Shown here piece after piece: positions 17,151 through 26,126 of a DNA stretch of 56,121 nucleotides. Within the stretch, counting starts at the first letter, position 1; the number at the start of each line of letters is the position of its first letter. The position numbers were made by a program, and so were the translations under genes. The stretch comes from Gemmatimonadota bacterium. GTDB lineage: Bacteria; Gemmatimonadota; Gemmatimonadetes; Gemmatimonadales; GWC2-71-9. The stretch is taken from the NCBI GenBank assembly GCA_025350665.1, contig JANXXJ010000221.1, forward strand, positions 1 to 56,121, in the 5' to 3' direction. The notes under the pieces were generated by a model that made no database searches, was not told where the DNA came from, and saw only the letters and a list, made by a program, of their open reading frames with translations.

Positions 17151-18191
17151 TTAGGCGGTTCGTGTCAGTACTACTTTGCCGATCACTTTGCGGTCGTGCA
17201 GGTAACGATGGGCCTCGATGGCCCCGTTCCGATCGAGCGGGAAGGTCCGGTCGACCAGCGCCCGGAGTTCCCCCGCGGCCACCGCGGCAAAGATCTGTTC
17301 GAGCGCCGGGCGGAGCAGGGCCTCCCGCTCCTCCAGGTGCAGGAGGTGGATTCCGGAGACGCCGATGTTGGGCTCGATCAGCGAGAGGGGATGGAATCGT
17401 GGCGTCGTGAGCCAGGCGCGGATCAGGTCGACCCAGTTCTTCCGGAGGCTGGGCATGGCGTCGCTCAGGCCGTAGAACACCAGCCTGCCTAACGGCGCCA
17501 GCAGGTGTCGGCAGGTGCCGGTGGCTGCGCCACCCACCGCGTCGAAGGCGGCGTCAATGCCCCGGACGCCGACCAGGCGCTCGACCTCCGCGCCCCAGTC
17601 CCCCGTGGAATCGAAACAGGCGGCGGCCCCCAGTTCCCTGACCACGAAGTCTCGCTTGCGGACCGCTCCGGCCGTGCCGATCACCCGGAGTCCTCTCCAG
17701 ATCGCGAGCTGCACCGCCGCCGTCCCGACGCCACCCGCCGCGTTCAGCACCAGCGCGGTTTCTCCAGCGCGGACCCGGGCCGACTCGAACAGCGCCACCC
17801 ATGCCGTAAGGAACGCCACCGGCACGGCCGCCGCGTCCGTCGGGCTCACCGAGGCGGGGTAGTGGAACAGATTCCGGACCGGGACGATCAGGTCCTCGGC
17901 GTAGCCGCCGAAACGGATCAGGGCGATGGCACGGTCGCCCGGCTTCCAGTCAGTGACGCCCGGTCCGACTTGCCGCACGATGCCCGCGGCCTCGAATCCC
18001 GGGCTGTACGGCATCGGCGGCACCGTCGCGTAGATCCCGGTTCGCATCAGCAGATCGGCGAAGTTCACCCCGGCCGCCACGACTTCCAGGTGCACCTCAT
18101 CCGGCCCCGGATCCGCGAGCGGCACCTGACGCTCGACCAGGACCTCGGGTGGACCATGGCGTTCGATCAGGACGGCACGGGTCGAGCCCAC
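17151..18191 (-). CDS. Quinone oxidoreductase-like MDR protein
   Basis: 346 residues from a GTG at 18191, two bases after the amidase stop; a longer frame upstream only overlaps the amidase. GroES-like N-terminal domain (EVVAAGVNFADLLMRTGIY), then the nucleotide-binding NAAGGVGTAAVQLAIW. No zinc-binding cysteines, so it belongs to the zeta-crystallin/quinone reductase side of the MDR superfamily, similar to synaptic vesicle VAT-1-like proteins (GVSGIHLLHLEER, long C-terminal half). It would reduce a quinone or activated double bond with NADPH. Probably co-transcribed with the amidase. Confidence 0.82.
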   Translation of the reverse strand: MGSTRAVLIERHGPPEVLVERQVPLADPGPDEVHLEVVAAGVNFADLLMRTGIYATVPPMPYSPGFEAAGIVRQVGPGVTDWKPGDRAIALIRFGGYAEDLIVPVRNLFHYPASVSPTDAAAVPVAFLTAWVALFESARVRAGETALVLNAAGGVGTAAVQLAIWRGLRVIGTAGAVRKRDFVVRELGAAACFDSTGDWGAEVERLVGVRGIDAAFDAVGGAATGTCRHLLAPLGRLVFYGLSDAMPSLRKNWVDLIRAWLTTPRFHPLSLIEPNIGVSGIHLLHLEEREALLRPALEQIFAAVAAGELRALVDRTFPLDRNGAIEAHRYLHDRKVIGKVVLTRTA

Positions 18192-18193
18192 GA

Positions 18194-19735
18194 TCAATTG
18201 ACCGGCGGTACGGTGGCCGGCGCGTGCCGGTGTCTGGTGTTCTGCTCGTAGCCGTAGGCGAGCCGGAACAGCACGCCCTCCCGCCACGGCCGCCCGAAGA
18301 ACTGGAGGCCGGCCGGCAGCAGGCCGCCCCGCGTATAGCCCATCGGCAGGGTCACCGCGGGGAAGCCGGTGCTCGGGCTGAAGAGCTGGTTGTTGTCGCC
18401 ATGGGGCGTGTTCAGATCGCCGATTTTCCGGGGCGGATTGCTCCAGGTGGGATAGATCAGCGCGTCGAGCTGGAGCTTGTCCATCAGGGCCAGCACCGCG
18501 GTGCGGAGCCTGGCCCGGAAGGCCTCTTCCTTCCGGCAGTCGGGCATCTGATCGGGATCGCCGTCCGGGAAGGCCTGACCCGCCTTGAGGCTCGACTCGA
18601 TGGTAGGGTGAAATTTCCCCGATGCGATGATCTCGGCCAGCGTCTTCACCGGCACCCGGCTCCCGTGGCTGGCGAGCCAGGCGTTCAGGTCGCGCTTGAA
18701 CGGAAAACAGTTGCCGGCCGAGGCCTTGATCCAGGCGTCGAGGCTGTCGACGGTCACGGCTTCGATGACGGTGGCGCCCTGACGGCGGAGGTCGTCGATC
18801 GCGGTCGCGAACACCGAGAGAATCTCGGGGTCGGTCGTCGGGGTGCTGTAGGCCTGGGTGAGGACGCCAAGCCGGGCGCCTTTGAGTCCATCGCGTACCA
18901 GGTTGGCCGCGTAGTTCGGGATCGGGCGACCGTGGGCCGCCTGGGTCGCGGGGTCGGCGGGGTCTTCACCGGCCACGACCTGGAACACGGCCACGGCATC
19001 GCTCACCGTCCGCGCCATCGGTCCGGCGATGTCAGCGCCGAGGATCAGCGGCACGACCCCGCCTCGGCTGGTGAGTCCCATCGTCGAGCGGATCCCGACC
19101 AGCGCCTGGTGCGAGGACGGGCCGCGGATCGAGTTCCCGGTGTCGGTGCCGAGCCCGACGGCGCCGAAGCTCGCCGCGACGGCCGCCGCGGTGCCTCCGC
19201 TCGAACCCGCCGTCACCCGGTCGAGGGCATAGGGATTCTTCGTGTATCCCGGCAGGATTGAACTGACCGTCTCATAGGGCGTGAAGGCGAACTCGGCCAT
19301 GTTGGACTTGGCCAGCACGATGGCGCCAGCCTCCTTGATGCGCCGGACCAGAAAGGCGTCCTTCTCGGAGACGAACCCCGCCAGCGACAGCGAGCCGGCG
19401 GTGACCGGGAGCTCCGTGGTCTCGAAGTTGTCTTTCACGATGGTCGGTATGCAGTGGAGCGGGCCCACGAACCCACCGGTCAGGAAGCGCCGGTCGAGCG
19501 AATCCGCGATCGAGAGCGCCATCGGATTCACGGCGATGATCGCGTTGATCGCCGGGCCGTTCTTGTCGTAGGTGTCGATCCGGCGGAGATACTGCTCGAC
19601 CAGAGCGCGGCACGTGAGGTGGCCGGCCTTCATGGCGCCGTGGATGTCGGCGAAGGTCGCTTCTTCGACGGTGAAGGCGGGAGCCTGGGCCGCGGCGGGC
19701 GCGGCCAGAAGCAGGAGCAAGGGGAGGGATCGCAT
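18194..19735 (-). CDS. Secreted amidase (amidase signature family)
   Basis: 513 residues from the ATG at 19735, which gives a signal peptide (MRSLPLLLLLAAPAAAQA). The amidase signature is complete: catalytic Lys in PTIVKDNFETT, the Ser-cis-Ser region in VTAGSSGGTAAAVAASF and GTDTGNSIRGPSSH, the latter with the nucleophilic Ser. The late GFPAVTLPMGYTRGGLLPAG is also conserved. It hydrolyses amide bonds in the periplasm; the family ranges from peptide amidases to fatty acid amide hydrolases. First gene of a two-gene unit with the MDR protein. Confidence 0.88.
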   Translation of the reverse strand: MRSLPLLLLLAAPAAAQAPAFTVEEATFADIHGAMKAGHLTCRALVEQYLRRIDTYDKNGPAINAIIAVNPMALSIADSLDRRFLTGGFVGPLHCIPTIVKDNFETTELPVTAGSLSLAGFVSEKDAFLVRRIKEAGAIVLAKSNMAEFAFTPYETVSSILPGYTKNPYALDRVTAGSSGGTAAAVAASFGAVGLGTDTGNSIRGPSSHQALVGIRSTMGLTSRGGVVPLILGADIAGPMARTVSDAVAVFQVVAGEDPADPATQAAHGRPIPNYAANLVRDGLKGARLGVLTQAYSTPTTDPEILSVFATAIDDLRRQGATVIEAVTVDSLDAWIKASAGNCFPFKRDLNAWLASHGSRVPVKTLAEIIASGKFHPTIESSLKAGQAFPDGDPDQMPDCRKEEAFRARLRTAVLALMDKLQLDALIYPTWSNPPRKIGDLNTPHGDNNQLFSPSTGFPAVTLPMGYTRGGLLPAGLQFFGRPWREGVLFRLAYGYEQNTRHRHAPATVPPVN

Positions 19736-19782
19736 GCCGTAAGGTGCGGCGTGACGGGCTCCAGTGCAAACGACCTCCCGGG

Positions 19783-20655
19783 TCACCGGCTTCGAAGGCG
19801 CCAGATCACGTTGTCCCGGTCACCGATCTCCGAGCCGGATATCCGCTCGATCGCGCCGTCGGCCTCGAGCGCCAGCAGGTGCGCCAACAACGACTGGGCC
19901 GCGGCGGGATGGAGCCGGGGATCGACCCCGGCATAGACCCGTTCCACCAGCGGCATGATCCGGCTGTCCCCGAGCGCGAGCGCCGCGAGGGCCTGGCGGC
20001 TCCGCTGTTCGCGATGGGCGTGGAGCTCGCGCATCCGGGCATAGGGCTCGGTCACGGCCGTTCCGTGGGCCGGGTACAGGATGTCGAGGTCGGGCAGCGC
20101 GATCAGGCGTTCGAGGGAGCGGAGGTATTCGGTGAGGTTGCCTTCGGGAGGAGCTATCACCGAGGTGGACCACCCCATGACGTGATCGCCCGGGAACAGC
20201 GCTCGTTCGGCCGCGAGCAGCAGGCAGACGTGGTCCGCCGTGTGACCGGGCGTGTGAAGCACGTCGAGGCGGACGCCGTCGGCCTCGAGCTGGTCGCCGT
20301 CGGCGATGGAGCGATCCGTGCGAAAACCCGGGTGGGTGCCGTGGAACATCAGCGGGGCGCCGAAGTGCCCGGCCAGCCGCGGGGCCAGCGGCCAGTGGTC
20401 CGGGTGGCCGTGACTCGGGAGCACGCCGGCCACCGTCGCCGTCCCGACCGCGGCCACGATCAGCGCAAGGTGACCGTCTTCGCACGCTTCGCCGGGGTCG
20501 AGAATGAAGACGGCCGTGGTGCCAACGAGGTGGGTGTTGGTGCCGGGGCCGGTGAACGGCCCGGGGTTGTTCTGGGTGATCCGGCGAACCAGCGGTGACA
20601 AGGCGACCACCCGGTCGTAGGCGATCGGCGCGGACGGTCCGGCGGCCGGGGTCAT
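19783..20655 (-). CDS. MBL-fold metallo-hydrolase (LACTB2-like)
   Basis: 290 residues, cytoplasmic. Zinc-binding motif His82-x-His84-x-Asp86-His87 (PSHGHPDHW), HTPGHTADH, the bridging Asp in LFPGDHVMG, and a last His in YPAHGTAV. The C-terminal 70 residues form a winged-helix-like extension as in the human LACTB2 group, whose members are nucleases or thioester hydrolases. Start ATG overlaps the Nudix stop by 4 bases, so the two are co-translated; this MBL-Nudix pairing is common in several phyla and its purpose is unclear. Confidence 0.87.
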   Translation of the reverse strand: MTPAAGPSAPIAYDRVVALSPLVRRITQNNPGPFTGPGTNTHLVGTTAVFILDPGEACEDGHLALIVAAVGTATVAGVLPSHGHPDHWPLAPRLAGHFGAPLMFHGTHPGFRTDRSIADGDQLEADGVRLDVLHTPGHTADHVCLLLAAERALFPGDHVMGWSTSVIAPPEGNLTEYLRSLERLIALPDLDILYPAHGTAVTEPYARMRELHAHREQRSRQALAALALGDSRIMPLVERVYAGVDPRLHPAAAQSLLAHLLALEADGAIERISGSEIGDRDNVIWRLRSR

Positions 20656-21506
20656 GGCTGTCGTTCCGCCGACAGCGCGAATGAGCGGGCCAGGACCTTC
20701 GGGTCGATCTTGGCAAAATCCGGCTCGGCCCGCTCATAACCGTCGTCGCCGGGGAGGAGGACCCGGTCGCCGAGGACCCGGGGCTGATTGGCCCGGAGCG
20801 GGAGCGACTGGGCACCGGCCCATGCCACGGCGGTGTCCGCGGTGGTGTGGCGGGCGAGGTCCTTCAAATTCATGAGGGTGGGGAAGATGATCTTCCATGC
20901 GCGGCTGATGGCGCGTTCGATCGCCTCGGCCGGGGTGACCCAGGCGGAGCTGGTCAACTCCCAGTCGTCGTGGGCGGCGGTCTGGCCCAGCGGGGCGCGG
21001 GCCACGAAGAAACGGGTGTCGTAGCGCCGCGGTTCGCCTAACGGCGTGATCCAGTGAGACCAATAGGCGATCCGGTCGGTGGCAAGGCGAAGGCTTTCCT
21101 GTTCGGCGATCTGCTGAATCGAGATCGTACCGGCGTTGAGCTGGTCGCGGAGGCTCTTGTAGCGGGCCTCGACGTCGGGAGTGCCAAAGTCGAGCAGGGC
21201 GCCGGCGCGGTCGTAGGCCAGCAGCACGCCGGCCTCTTCGAAACACTCCCGGATGGCGGCCACGAGATGCGCCAAGCCCCCGGTGGGCAAGCCCAGCCGT
21301 CCGGAGGCACTCGCTTCATCGTCGGCGCAGTGGGCGGCATCGATGGCGTCGTCCGGGTCGACTCGGCCGCCCGGAAAGACATAGGCGCCGCCGACGAACC
21401 CGGAATCGACGTGGCGCTTTTCCATGAACACTTCAACGCCGGCGGGGGCATCGCGGAGGAGCAGGACGGTTGACGCGAGGCGGAGATCGGTCGGAGAGGC
21501 ACTCAT
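20652..21506 (-). CDS. Nudix hydrolase, NUDT19-like
   Basis: 284 residues. Opens with ASTVLLLRDAPAGVEVFMEKR and YVFPGGRVDPDD, then about 40 residues later AAIRECFEEAGVLL, the REUXEEXGU half of the Nudix box. An insertion inside the Nudix box is the hallmark of NUDT19-type enzymes, which hydrolyse CoA and acyl-CoA to phosphopantetheine forms. Cleavage of a CoA-type pyrophosphate is therefore the best guess. Overlaps the MBL gene by 4 bases. CATATC about 10 bases upstream of the start may be part of the promoter. Confidence 0.85.
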   Translation of the reverse strand: MSASPTDLRLASTVLLLRDAPAGVEVFMEKRHVDSGFVGGAYVFPGGRVDPDDAIDAAHCADDEASASGRLGLPTGGLAHLVAAIRECFEEAGVLLAYDRAGALLDFGTPDVEARYKSLRDQLNAGTISIQQIAEQESLRLATDRIAYWSHWITPLGEPRRYDTRFFVARAPLGQTAAHDDWELTSSAWVTPAEAIERAISRAWKIIFPTLMNLKDLARHTTADTAVAWAGAQSLPLRANQPRVLGDRVLLPGDDGYERAEPDFAKIDPKVLARSFALSAERQP

Positions 21507-21638
21507 GCTGGAAGATATGACCGGCCGTTCCGGGTTGGAATGATGCGACGCGCGGCAATCGGGTTACCTGGCGGGGACGGCTTGGGTGCATCGTTGAGGC
21601 GTGGTCGATCGGAGGAGTTTGGGGCCGATCTTGTAGGC

Positions 21639-21666
21639 GACATACCATGGAGTGTATATATATGTC
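21639..21666 (+). promoter_or_regulatory. AT-rich promoter/operator of the VapBC pair
   Basis: A TATATATAT stretch unusual for this GC-rich sequence lies directly before the antitoxin ATG, flanked by the inverted arms GACATA (21639-21644) and TATGTC (21661-21666). Ribbon-helix-helix antitoxins usually bind such palindromes over their own promoter. Autorepression is inferred. Confidence 0.4.
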
Positions 21667-21900
21667 ATGCGTCGTACTACCGTTTTTCTCGAGGATGCGC
21701 TCTTGAAGCAGGCGCATCGGTATGCCGATCGGCACGGGAAGAGCTTCGCGCAGGTCGTTCGGGAGGCGCTCACGGCCTATCTGGCCGAAGGAGGAACCAT
21801 GAAGGGGAAGTTGCCGAGCGTGGCCGCGCAGTTCGCCAGCGGCCGGAGCGATGTTTCGTCCAAGGTCGATGATCTGCTGTGGACGGATCCGCACCGATGA
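21667..21900 (+). CDS. VapB-type antitoxin (ribbon-helix-helix)
   Basis: 77 residues from the ATG at 21667; an in-frame ATG 15 bases upstream adds only MYIYV and lies in the operator. The N-terminus MRRTTVFLEDALLKQAHRYA is a ribbon-helix-helix strand and first helix, and SFAQVVREALTAYL the second helix. The rest (KLPSVAAQFASGRSDVSSKV) is a tail that would thread into the toxin active site. Ends in the ATGA overlap with the PIN-domain toxin, the normal order for a type II system. Confidence 0.85.
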   Translation: MRRTTVFLEDALLKQAHRYADRHGKSFAQVVREALTAYLAEGGTMKGKLPSVAAQFASGRSDVSSKVDDLLWTDPHR

Positions 21901-22313
21901 CAGTACTCGCCGATACCGGCGCGGTCTACGCACTGTTGGACCGGAGTGATAGCTGGCACCGGCGGGTCGTCAGCTATTGGGAGCGCCACGCTGCCGAGAT
22001 CCGGTTGCCCGAGCCGATCCTGGCGGAAGTCTGCTACCTGGTCGCCAAGCATCTTGGGCCCAGCGCCGAGAACGCCTTCGTCCGGGCCGTGGCGGAGGGG
22101 GAATTCATCCTCGAGCCCCTGGTGGCGGATGAGGATCTGCCGCGGGCCGCCGATCTCATGCACGCCTATCGGGACGCGGCCATCGGGTTCGTCGATTCGG
22201 CCATCGTCGCCGCGGCGGAGCGGACGGCGGTGACGACCGTGCTCACCACCGATCGCCGCCATTTTCCGCTGATCCGGCCGGCGCATCTGCCGGCGCTGCT
22301 CCTGGTTCCCTGA
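21897..22313 (+). CDS. VapC-type PIN-domain ribonuclease toxin
   Basis: 138 residues. PIN-domain acidic residues are visible: Asp5 in LADTGAVYALLD, Glu in PEPILAEVCYLVA, Asp in GFVDSAIVAAAER and Asp in LTTDRRHF. These bind Mg2+ for single-strand RNA cleavage; VapC toxins usually cut initiator tRNA or rRNA. All four carboxylates are present, so it should be active. Coupled to the antitoxin by a 4-base overlap. The pair sits alone between a Nudix gene and an amidohydrolase, with no mobile-element remnants nearby. Confidence 0.87.
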   Translation: MTVLADTGAVYALLDRSDSWHRRVVSYWERHAAEIRLPEPILAEVCYLVAKHLGPSAENAFVRAVAEGEFILEPLVADEDLPRAADLMHAYRDAAIGFVDSAIVAAAERTAVTTVLTTDRRHFPLIRPAHLPALLLVP

Positions 22314-22414
22314 GGCCACCGCCCGGGTTGCGGCGAGTATCACGCCGTTGTCGCCCGATGATCGCGCGGAGACGGCGGCCCGCCGGCCATCGGATGCACT
22401 GACCGGCGGACGGT

Positions 22415-23782
22415 TCAGGGGCGGGCGGCTGCTTCCGCGGCCTCAAGCAAGGACCGCCGGGCCTTGGCGTCGATCAGTCGCCCGTTCGCGATGACGGCGG
22501 CAATCCGCCGGGTGTTGTGAATGTCGGCGAGCGGGTTGCCGTCGAGCAGCACCAGATCGGCCAGCTTGCCGGGCTCGACCGTCCCCAGAGAGTCGGTCGC
22601 ACCGAGGTAGCGGGCCGGCTCGACCGTGGCCGTCCGCAGGGCCTCGAGCGGCGTCAGGCCGCCATCCACGAACAATGCGAGTTCATCGTGCAGGCTGAAC
22701 CCGGGGAAGGCGTTGAAGCCTGGAGCATCCGTGCCGGTCATCAGCGCCACACCGGCTTGATGGAGGATGCCCACGAGCGCGACCCGTTTGGCGAAGATTC
22801 GGCGCCCCACTATACCGGCCTCCGGCGGGACGTTTCTCGGCATCGTCATCATCATCTTCTGGAGCCGGAGCAGCGCCGGCGATCGATACCGGTTGGTAGA
22901 ATCCGAACCGAAGACCGTGTCGGGCAGCGTGGCAACCGGGTAGTTCACGACGAGCGTCGGCGTCACCCACGCTCCAGTTCGGCCGACGGCCCGGAAGCTC
23001 TCGCGGGGGTCGGTGGCAGCACAGGCGCCGAGGAACCGCTGGATCGGATGGGCCGGGGCCAGGGCGGCCGCCTCGCTTTCCGCGCAGACGCTCGGGAATC
23101 CGAACAGGTGCTCGAGGCTCCGCTGGCCCGCTTCCGCGGCTTCGACGATGGTGACGGAATCCGGGAGGTGCCCGGCGTAAACCCAGTGGCGTTTCCGGAC
23201 CTCGTCGGCAATGGCGAAATAGCTCGCCCGGGAGAGGCGGTTGTGGATCTTGACGAAGTCCACGCCCAGACGGGCCAGCGAATCGACTCCGGCACGGGCC
23301 GCCTCGGGCGTGCGGACCGCGATGTGGGGGATCGGCACGAAGCCGCCCTCGAGGTAAGGCCCCGATGCCACGAGCCGCGGACCGACGAGGGTGCCGTTGG
23401 CGATTTGTGACCGCCACTGTTTCACCAGCGGGAAACTGTCGTTCATGTCGCGAACGCCGGTGACGCCGTTGACCACATACAGGGACAACAGCACGTCGCC
23501 GCCGGGCACGGTGGTGTGCACGTGCATATCCCAGAGCCCCGGGATCAGAAAGTTGCCGGTGCCATCGATGACCGCGGCATCCCGGGGGATGGCAACCCGG
23601 CCACGCTCCCGGATGGCGGTGATGTGGCGGTTCTCGATCACGACGGTCCGGTCCGCCAGCGGGGCGTGGCCGTTCATCGGAATGACCGTGACCCCCGTGA
23701 TGACGATCGGGACGGACTGGGCCACGGCCGTGGAACCCGCGACGGCAACGCAGATGACGAAGGCGAGGAACCAGCGGCCCAT
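22415..23782 (-). CDS. Secreted amidohydrolase family protein
   Basis: 455 residues from the ATG at 23782, chosen because it begins a proper signal peptide (MGRWFLAFVICVAVAG, cleavage at VAQ) and has GGGAG-like bases upstream. Metal ligands in LWDMHVHTTVPGG; lysine in DFVKIHNRLS; His in YAGHLPDS and LEHLFGFP; late Asp in TGTDAPGFNAFPG. Ending GTVEPGKLADLVLLDGNP. Same family as the protein at 4334 but divergent in sequence. It lies 111 bases after the S9 peptidase stop on the same strand; a strong hairpin between them suggests separate transcripts. Confidence 0.85.
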   Translation of the reverse strand: MGRWFLAFVICVAVAGSTAVAQSVPIVITGVTVIPMNGHAPLADRTVVIENRHITAIRERGRVAIPRDAAVIDGTGNFLIPGLWDMHVHTTVPGGDVLLSLYVVNGVTGVRDMNDSFPLVKQWRSQIANGTLVGPRLVASGPYLEGGFVPIPHIAVRTPEAARAGVDSLARLGVDFVKIHNRLSRASYFAIADEVRKRHWVYAGHLPDSVTIVEAAEAGQRSLEHLFGFPSVCAESEAAALAPAHPIQRFLGACAATDPRESFRAVGRTGAWVTPTLVVNYPVATLPDTVFGSDSTNRYRSPALLRLQKMMMTMPRNVPPEAGIVGRRIFAKRVALVGILHQAGVALMTGTDAPGFNAFPGFSLHDELALFVDGGLTPLEALRTATVEPARYLGATDSLGTVEPGKLADLVLLDGNPLADIHNTRRIAAVIANGRLIDAKARRSLLEAAEAAARP

Positions 23783-23850
23783 GACGACTCCCAGGAGAGG
23801 AATGGGCGGCCTACGGGGTGGTTGCCGGCTCGGTTTCACGGTTTCCGGTA

Positions 23851-23882
23851 CTCGCCGGCCGGGCGGAACCCGGGCCGGCGAG
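23851..23882 (-). terminator. Strong hairpin after the S9 peptidase gene
   Basis: Perfect 10-bp stem CTCGCCGGCC (23851-23860) with GGCCGGCGAG (23873-23882), extended inward by GGG/CCC, beginning 11 bases after the peptidase stop on the minus strand. No U-tract. Confidence 0.5.
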
Positions 23883-23893
23883 CGCGGCCCGGC

Positions 23894-25945
23894 TCACGGG
23901 ACGGCGGCCTGCCCGTTCTTGTAGGTCTGAAACCAATGTTCCCGGAACGAGATCGTATGGAGAAAATTGGACGGCCGGTTGAAATAGGCGTGCCACTCGT
24001 CCTTGAGCCGTACCATCACGGTCGGCACCTGGCGGATCTTGAGCGCCATGTAGTACTCCTCCGTCTGCGGCATCGGCGTACGCATGTCGCCCTCGGCCGT
24101 GAGCAGCATGGTCGGTGTCTTGACGTTGCCCACATACATGAGCGGTGAACGGCGGAGGTATTCCGATGGGTCCTCCCACGGGAGCTTGGCGAAGTTCTTG
24201 TACCAGCCCGGGCTGTCGGTGGTGCCGACGAACGAGAGCCAGTTGATCACCGGGCATTCCGATGAGGCGGCGGTGAAACGGTCGGTGTGGCCGACCACCC
24301 AGGCGGTCAGCACCCCGCCCCCGCTGCAGCCATAAACGAACATGTTTTTCTGGTCGATGTAGCCGCGGTTGATCACGGTATCGACACCCGCCATCAGATC
24401 GTCGTAGTCCTTCCCGGGATAGGCGTTCTTGATCGCGTTGCCGAAGGCGCTGCCGTAACCCGAACTGCCGCGCGGGTTGGTGAACAGCACTACGTACCCC
24501 ATGCCGGCATAGATCTGCCATTCCCACCACATATAGGTCAGCGCGCCGGCGAACATGCCGTGGGGCCCGCCATGGATCGAGAGCATGAGCGGGTACTTCT
24601 TCTTCGGGTCGAAGTCCGCCGGCTTGACGAGCCAGCCCTGGATCTTGAAGCCCTCGACCGAGGGGTACCAGATCTCCTCGACCTGGGCCAGCCGCTTGCC
24701 CGCCAGGATGTCCCCGTTCAGGTCGGTGATCCGGCGCGGGGCGGGAGCCTTCACGTCGAAGATGGCGATATCACCGGGGGTGTCGTTGGTACTGAGAATC
24801 GCCGCGGCGGTACCAGTGGGAGCGAGGCTCAGGCCGGCGAGGTACTGGTTCCCGTCGGTCAGGCGTTTCGGTTCGCCCCCGGCCGCCGAGGCGAAGAACA
24901 GCTGCGACCGGCCGCGGTCGTCGGCGAGAAAGTAAACGCCGCTCCCGTCAGCGGCCCACGTCACGTTGGTGGCCGAGCGGTCGAGGGCCCCGTCGATCCG
25001 GTGCGGGTTCGAGCCATCGATGCCCATCACGTAGAGCTTGCTGGTGATGTAGGTGTCGTCGGTCCAGTCGTAGCCCTGGTAGGCCACCAGCTTGCCGTCG
25101 GGCGATACGACCGGCGCTCCGTCGGGTCCTTTGCGGGTGGTGAGCTGCCGGACGGCCTTCGTCCCGACGTTCACCGCATAGATCTCGTATTCCCGCCACT
25201 GGTATTCGGCGTTCGGGACCCGAAGGCCTGAGAAGAGGATTTCGCGGCCGTCCTGGCTCCAGGCCAGCTGGCCGTGGTTCCAGGGCCCGTCGGTCAGCTG
25301 GACCGGGGTGCCCCCGCCCGAGGAGACGACGAAGACCTGGACGTGGCCCTCATCGATGTAGCCGGCCCAGTCGGAGCGATACTGGAGCCGGTCGACCACC
25401 TTGGGCTCCTCGGCCCACTTGGCGCCAGCCGGTTTGCCGGGGATGGCCGTGCTCCATTTGGCGGGCTCCTTGACCATCGCGGTGTAGGCGATCCACTTGC
25501 CGTCAGGTGACCAGACCAGGCCGCCCGGGCCGGATTCAAGCCGGGTGATCTGGGTGATGGATCCTTCGGCATCCATGTAGCGGACGAAGATCTGGGCGCC
25601 CGAGGGCTCGCCCAGGGTCACGTACGCGAGCCGGGTGCCGTCCGGGGACCAGCGATGTCCGCCGGCGTCCACCAGCCACCGATTCCTGGTCCCGTCGGCG
25701 TTGACCAGCCAGATCGACTGCTTCCAGCGGTCGTTCATCTTGTCGATCCACCAGCGAGAGTAGGCCACCTGCTTCCCGTCCGGCGAGATCTCGGGGCCAC
25801 CGCCGCGGAAGAAGTCCTTCGGGGCTTCGGCGTTCAGGAAATCTTCCATGGTCAGGCGGTTGGCGACCGGGGTCTGGGCGGTGGCCGCGGCCGGCGCGGC
25901 GAAGGACAGCAGGATTGCGAAGCCGGCGTACCGGGCTGGTCGCAT
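23894..25945 (-). CDS. S9 family peptidase (prolyl oligopeptidase/acylaminoacyl type), secreted
   Basis: 683 residues. Signal peptide (GFAILLSFAAPAAATAQ), then a WD40-like beta propeller with repeated SPDGK motifs (PEISPDGKQVAYSRW, WSPDGKWIAYTA), then an alpha/beta-hydrolase domain from about residue 430. Catalytic Ser in YGCSGGGV, Asp in TAEGDMRTPM, His near the end in KDEWHAYF. It cleaves short peptides in the periplasm. The propeller gates access, as in other S9C enzymes. It is divergent from the Asp-box protein across a 181-base gap that contains the palindrome CCAGTACTGG (26084-26093). Confidence 0.92.
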   Translation of the reverse strand: MRPARYAGFAILLSFAAPAAATAQTPVANRLTMEDFLNAEAPKDFFRGGGPEISPDGKQVAYSRWWIDKMNDRWKQSIWLVNADGTRNRWLVDAGGHRWSPDGTRLAYVTLGEPSGAQIFVRYMDAEGSITQITRLESGPGGLVWSPDGKWIAYTAMVKEPAKWSTAIPGKPAGAKWAEEPKVVDRLQYRSDWAGYIDEGHVQVFVVSSGGGTPVQLTDGPWNHGQLAWSQDGREILFSGLRVPNAEYQWREYEIYAVNVGTKAVRQLTTRKGPDGAPVVSPDGKLVAYQGYDWTDDTYITSKLYVMGIDGSNPHRIDGALDRSATNVTWAADGSGVYFLADDRGRSQLFFASAAGGEPKRLTDGNQYLAGLSLAPTGTAAAILSTNDTPGDIAIFDVKAPAPRRITDLNGDILAGKRLAQVEEIWYPSVEGFKIQGWLVKPADFDPKKKYPLMLSIHGGPHGMFAGALTYMWWEWQIYAGMGYVVLFTNPRGSSGYGSAFGNAIKNAYPGKDYDDLMAGVDTVINRGYIDQKNMFVYGCSGGGVLTAWVVGHTDRFTAASSECPVINWLSFVGTTDSPGWYKNFAKLPWEDPSEYLRRSPLMYVGNVKTPTMLLTAEGDMRTPMPQTEEYYMALKIRQVPTVMVRLKDEWHAYFNRPSNFLHTISFREHWFQTYKNGQAAVP

Positions 25946-26126
25946 TGGGCCTCCTGGGATGGGATTGGGAGTGTCGATTTCAAGGTACTGGCGACCCGGA
26001 AGAGCGCAAGCCGACGGGCCTGCCGGCCGGTTTCAGGTCCGTGGATGCCATGCCTTGCGGAGTGGTCCGAAAACGGGCAACATCCAGTACTGGCATACTC
26101 CGTTTTCCATCCCGACAGGTCTCGAC

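Noticed and set aside
25848-26126. Extension of the Asp-box gene upstream
   Set aside because: Would overlap the S9 peptidase and its promoter; the ATG at 26127 begins a signal peptide.
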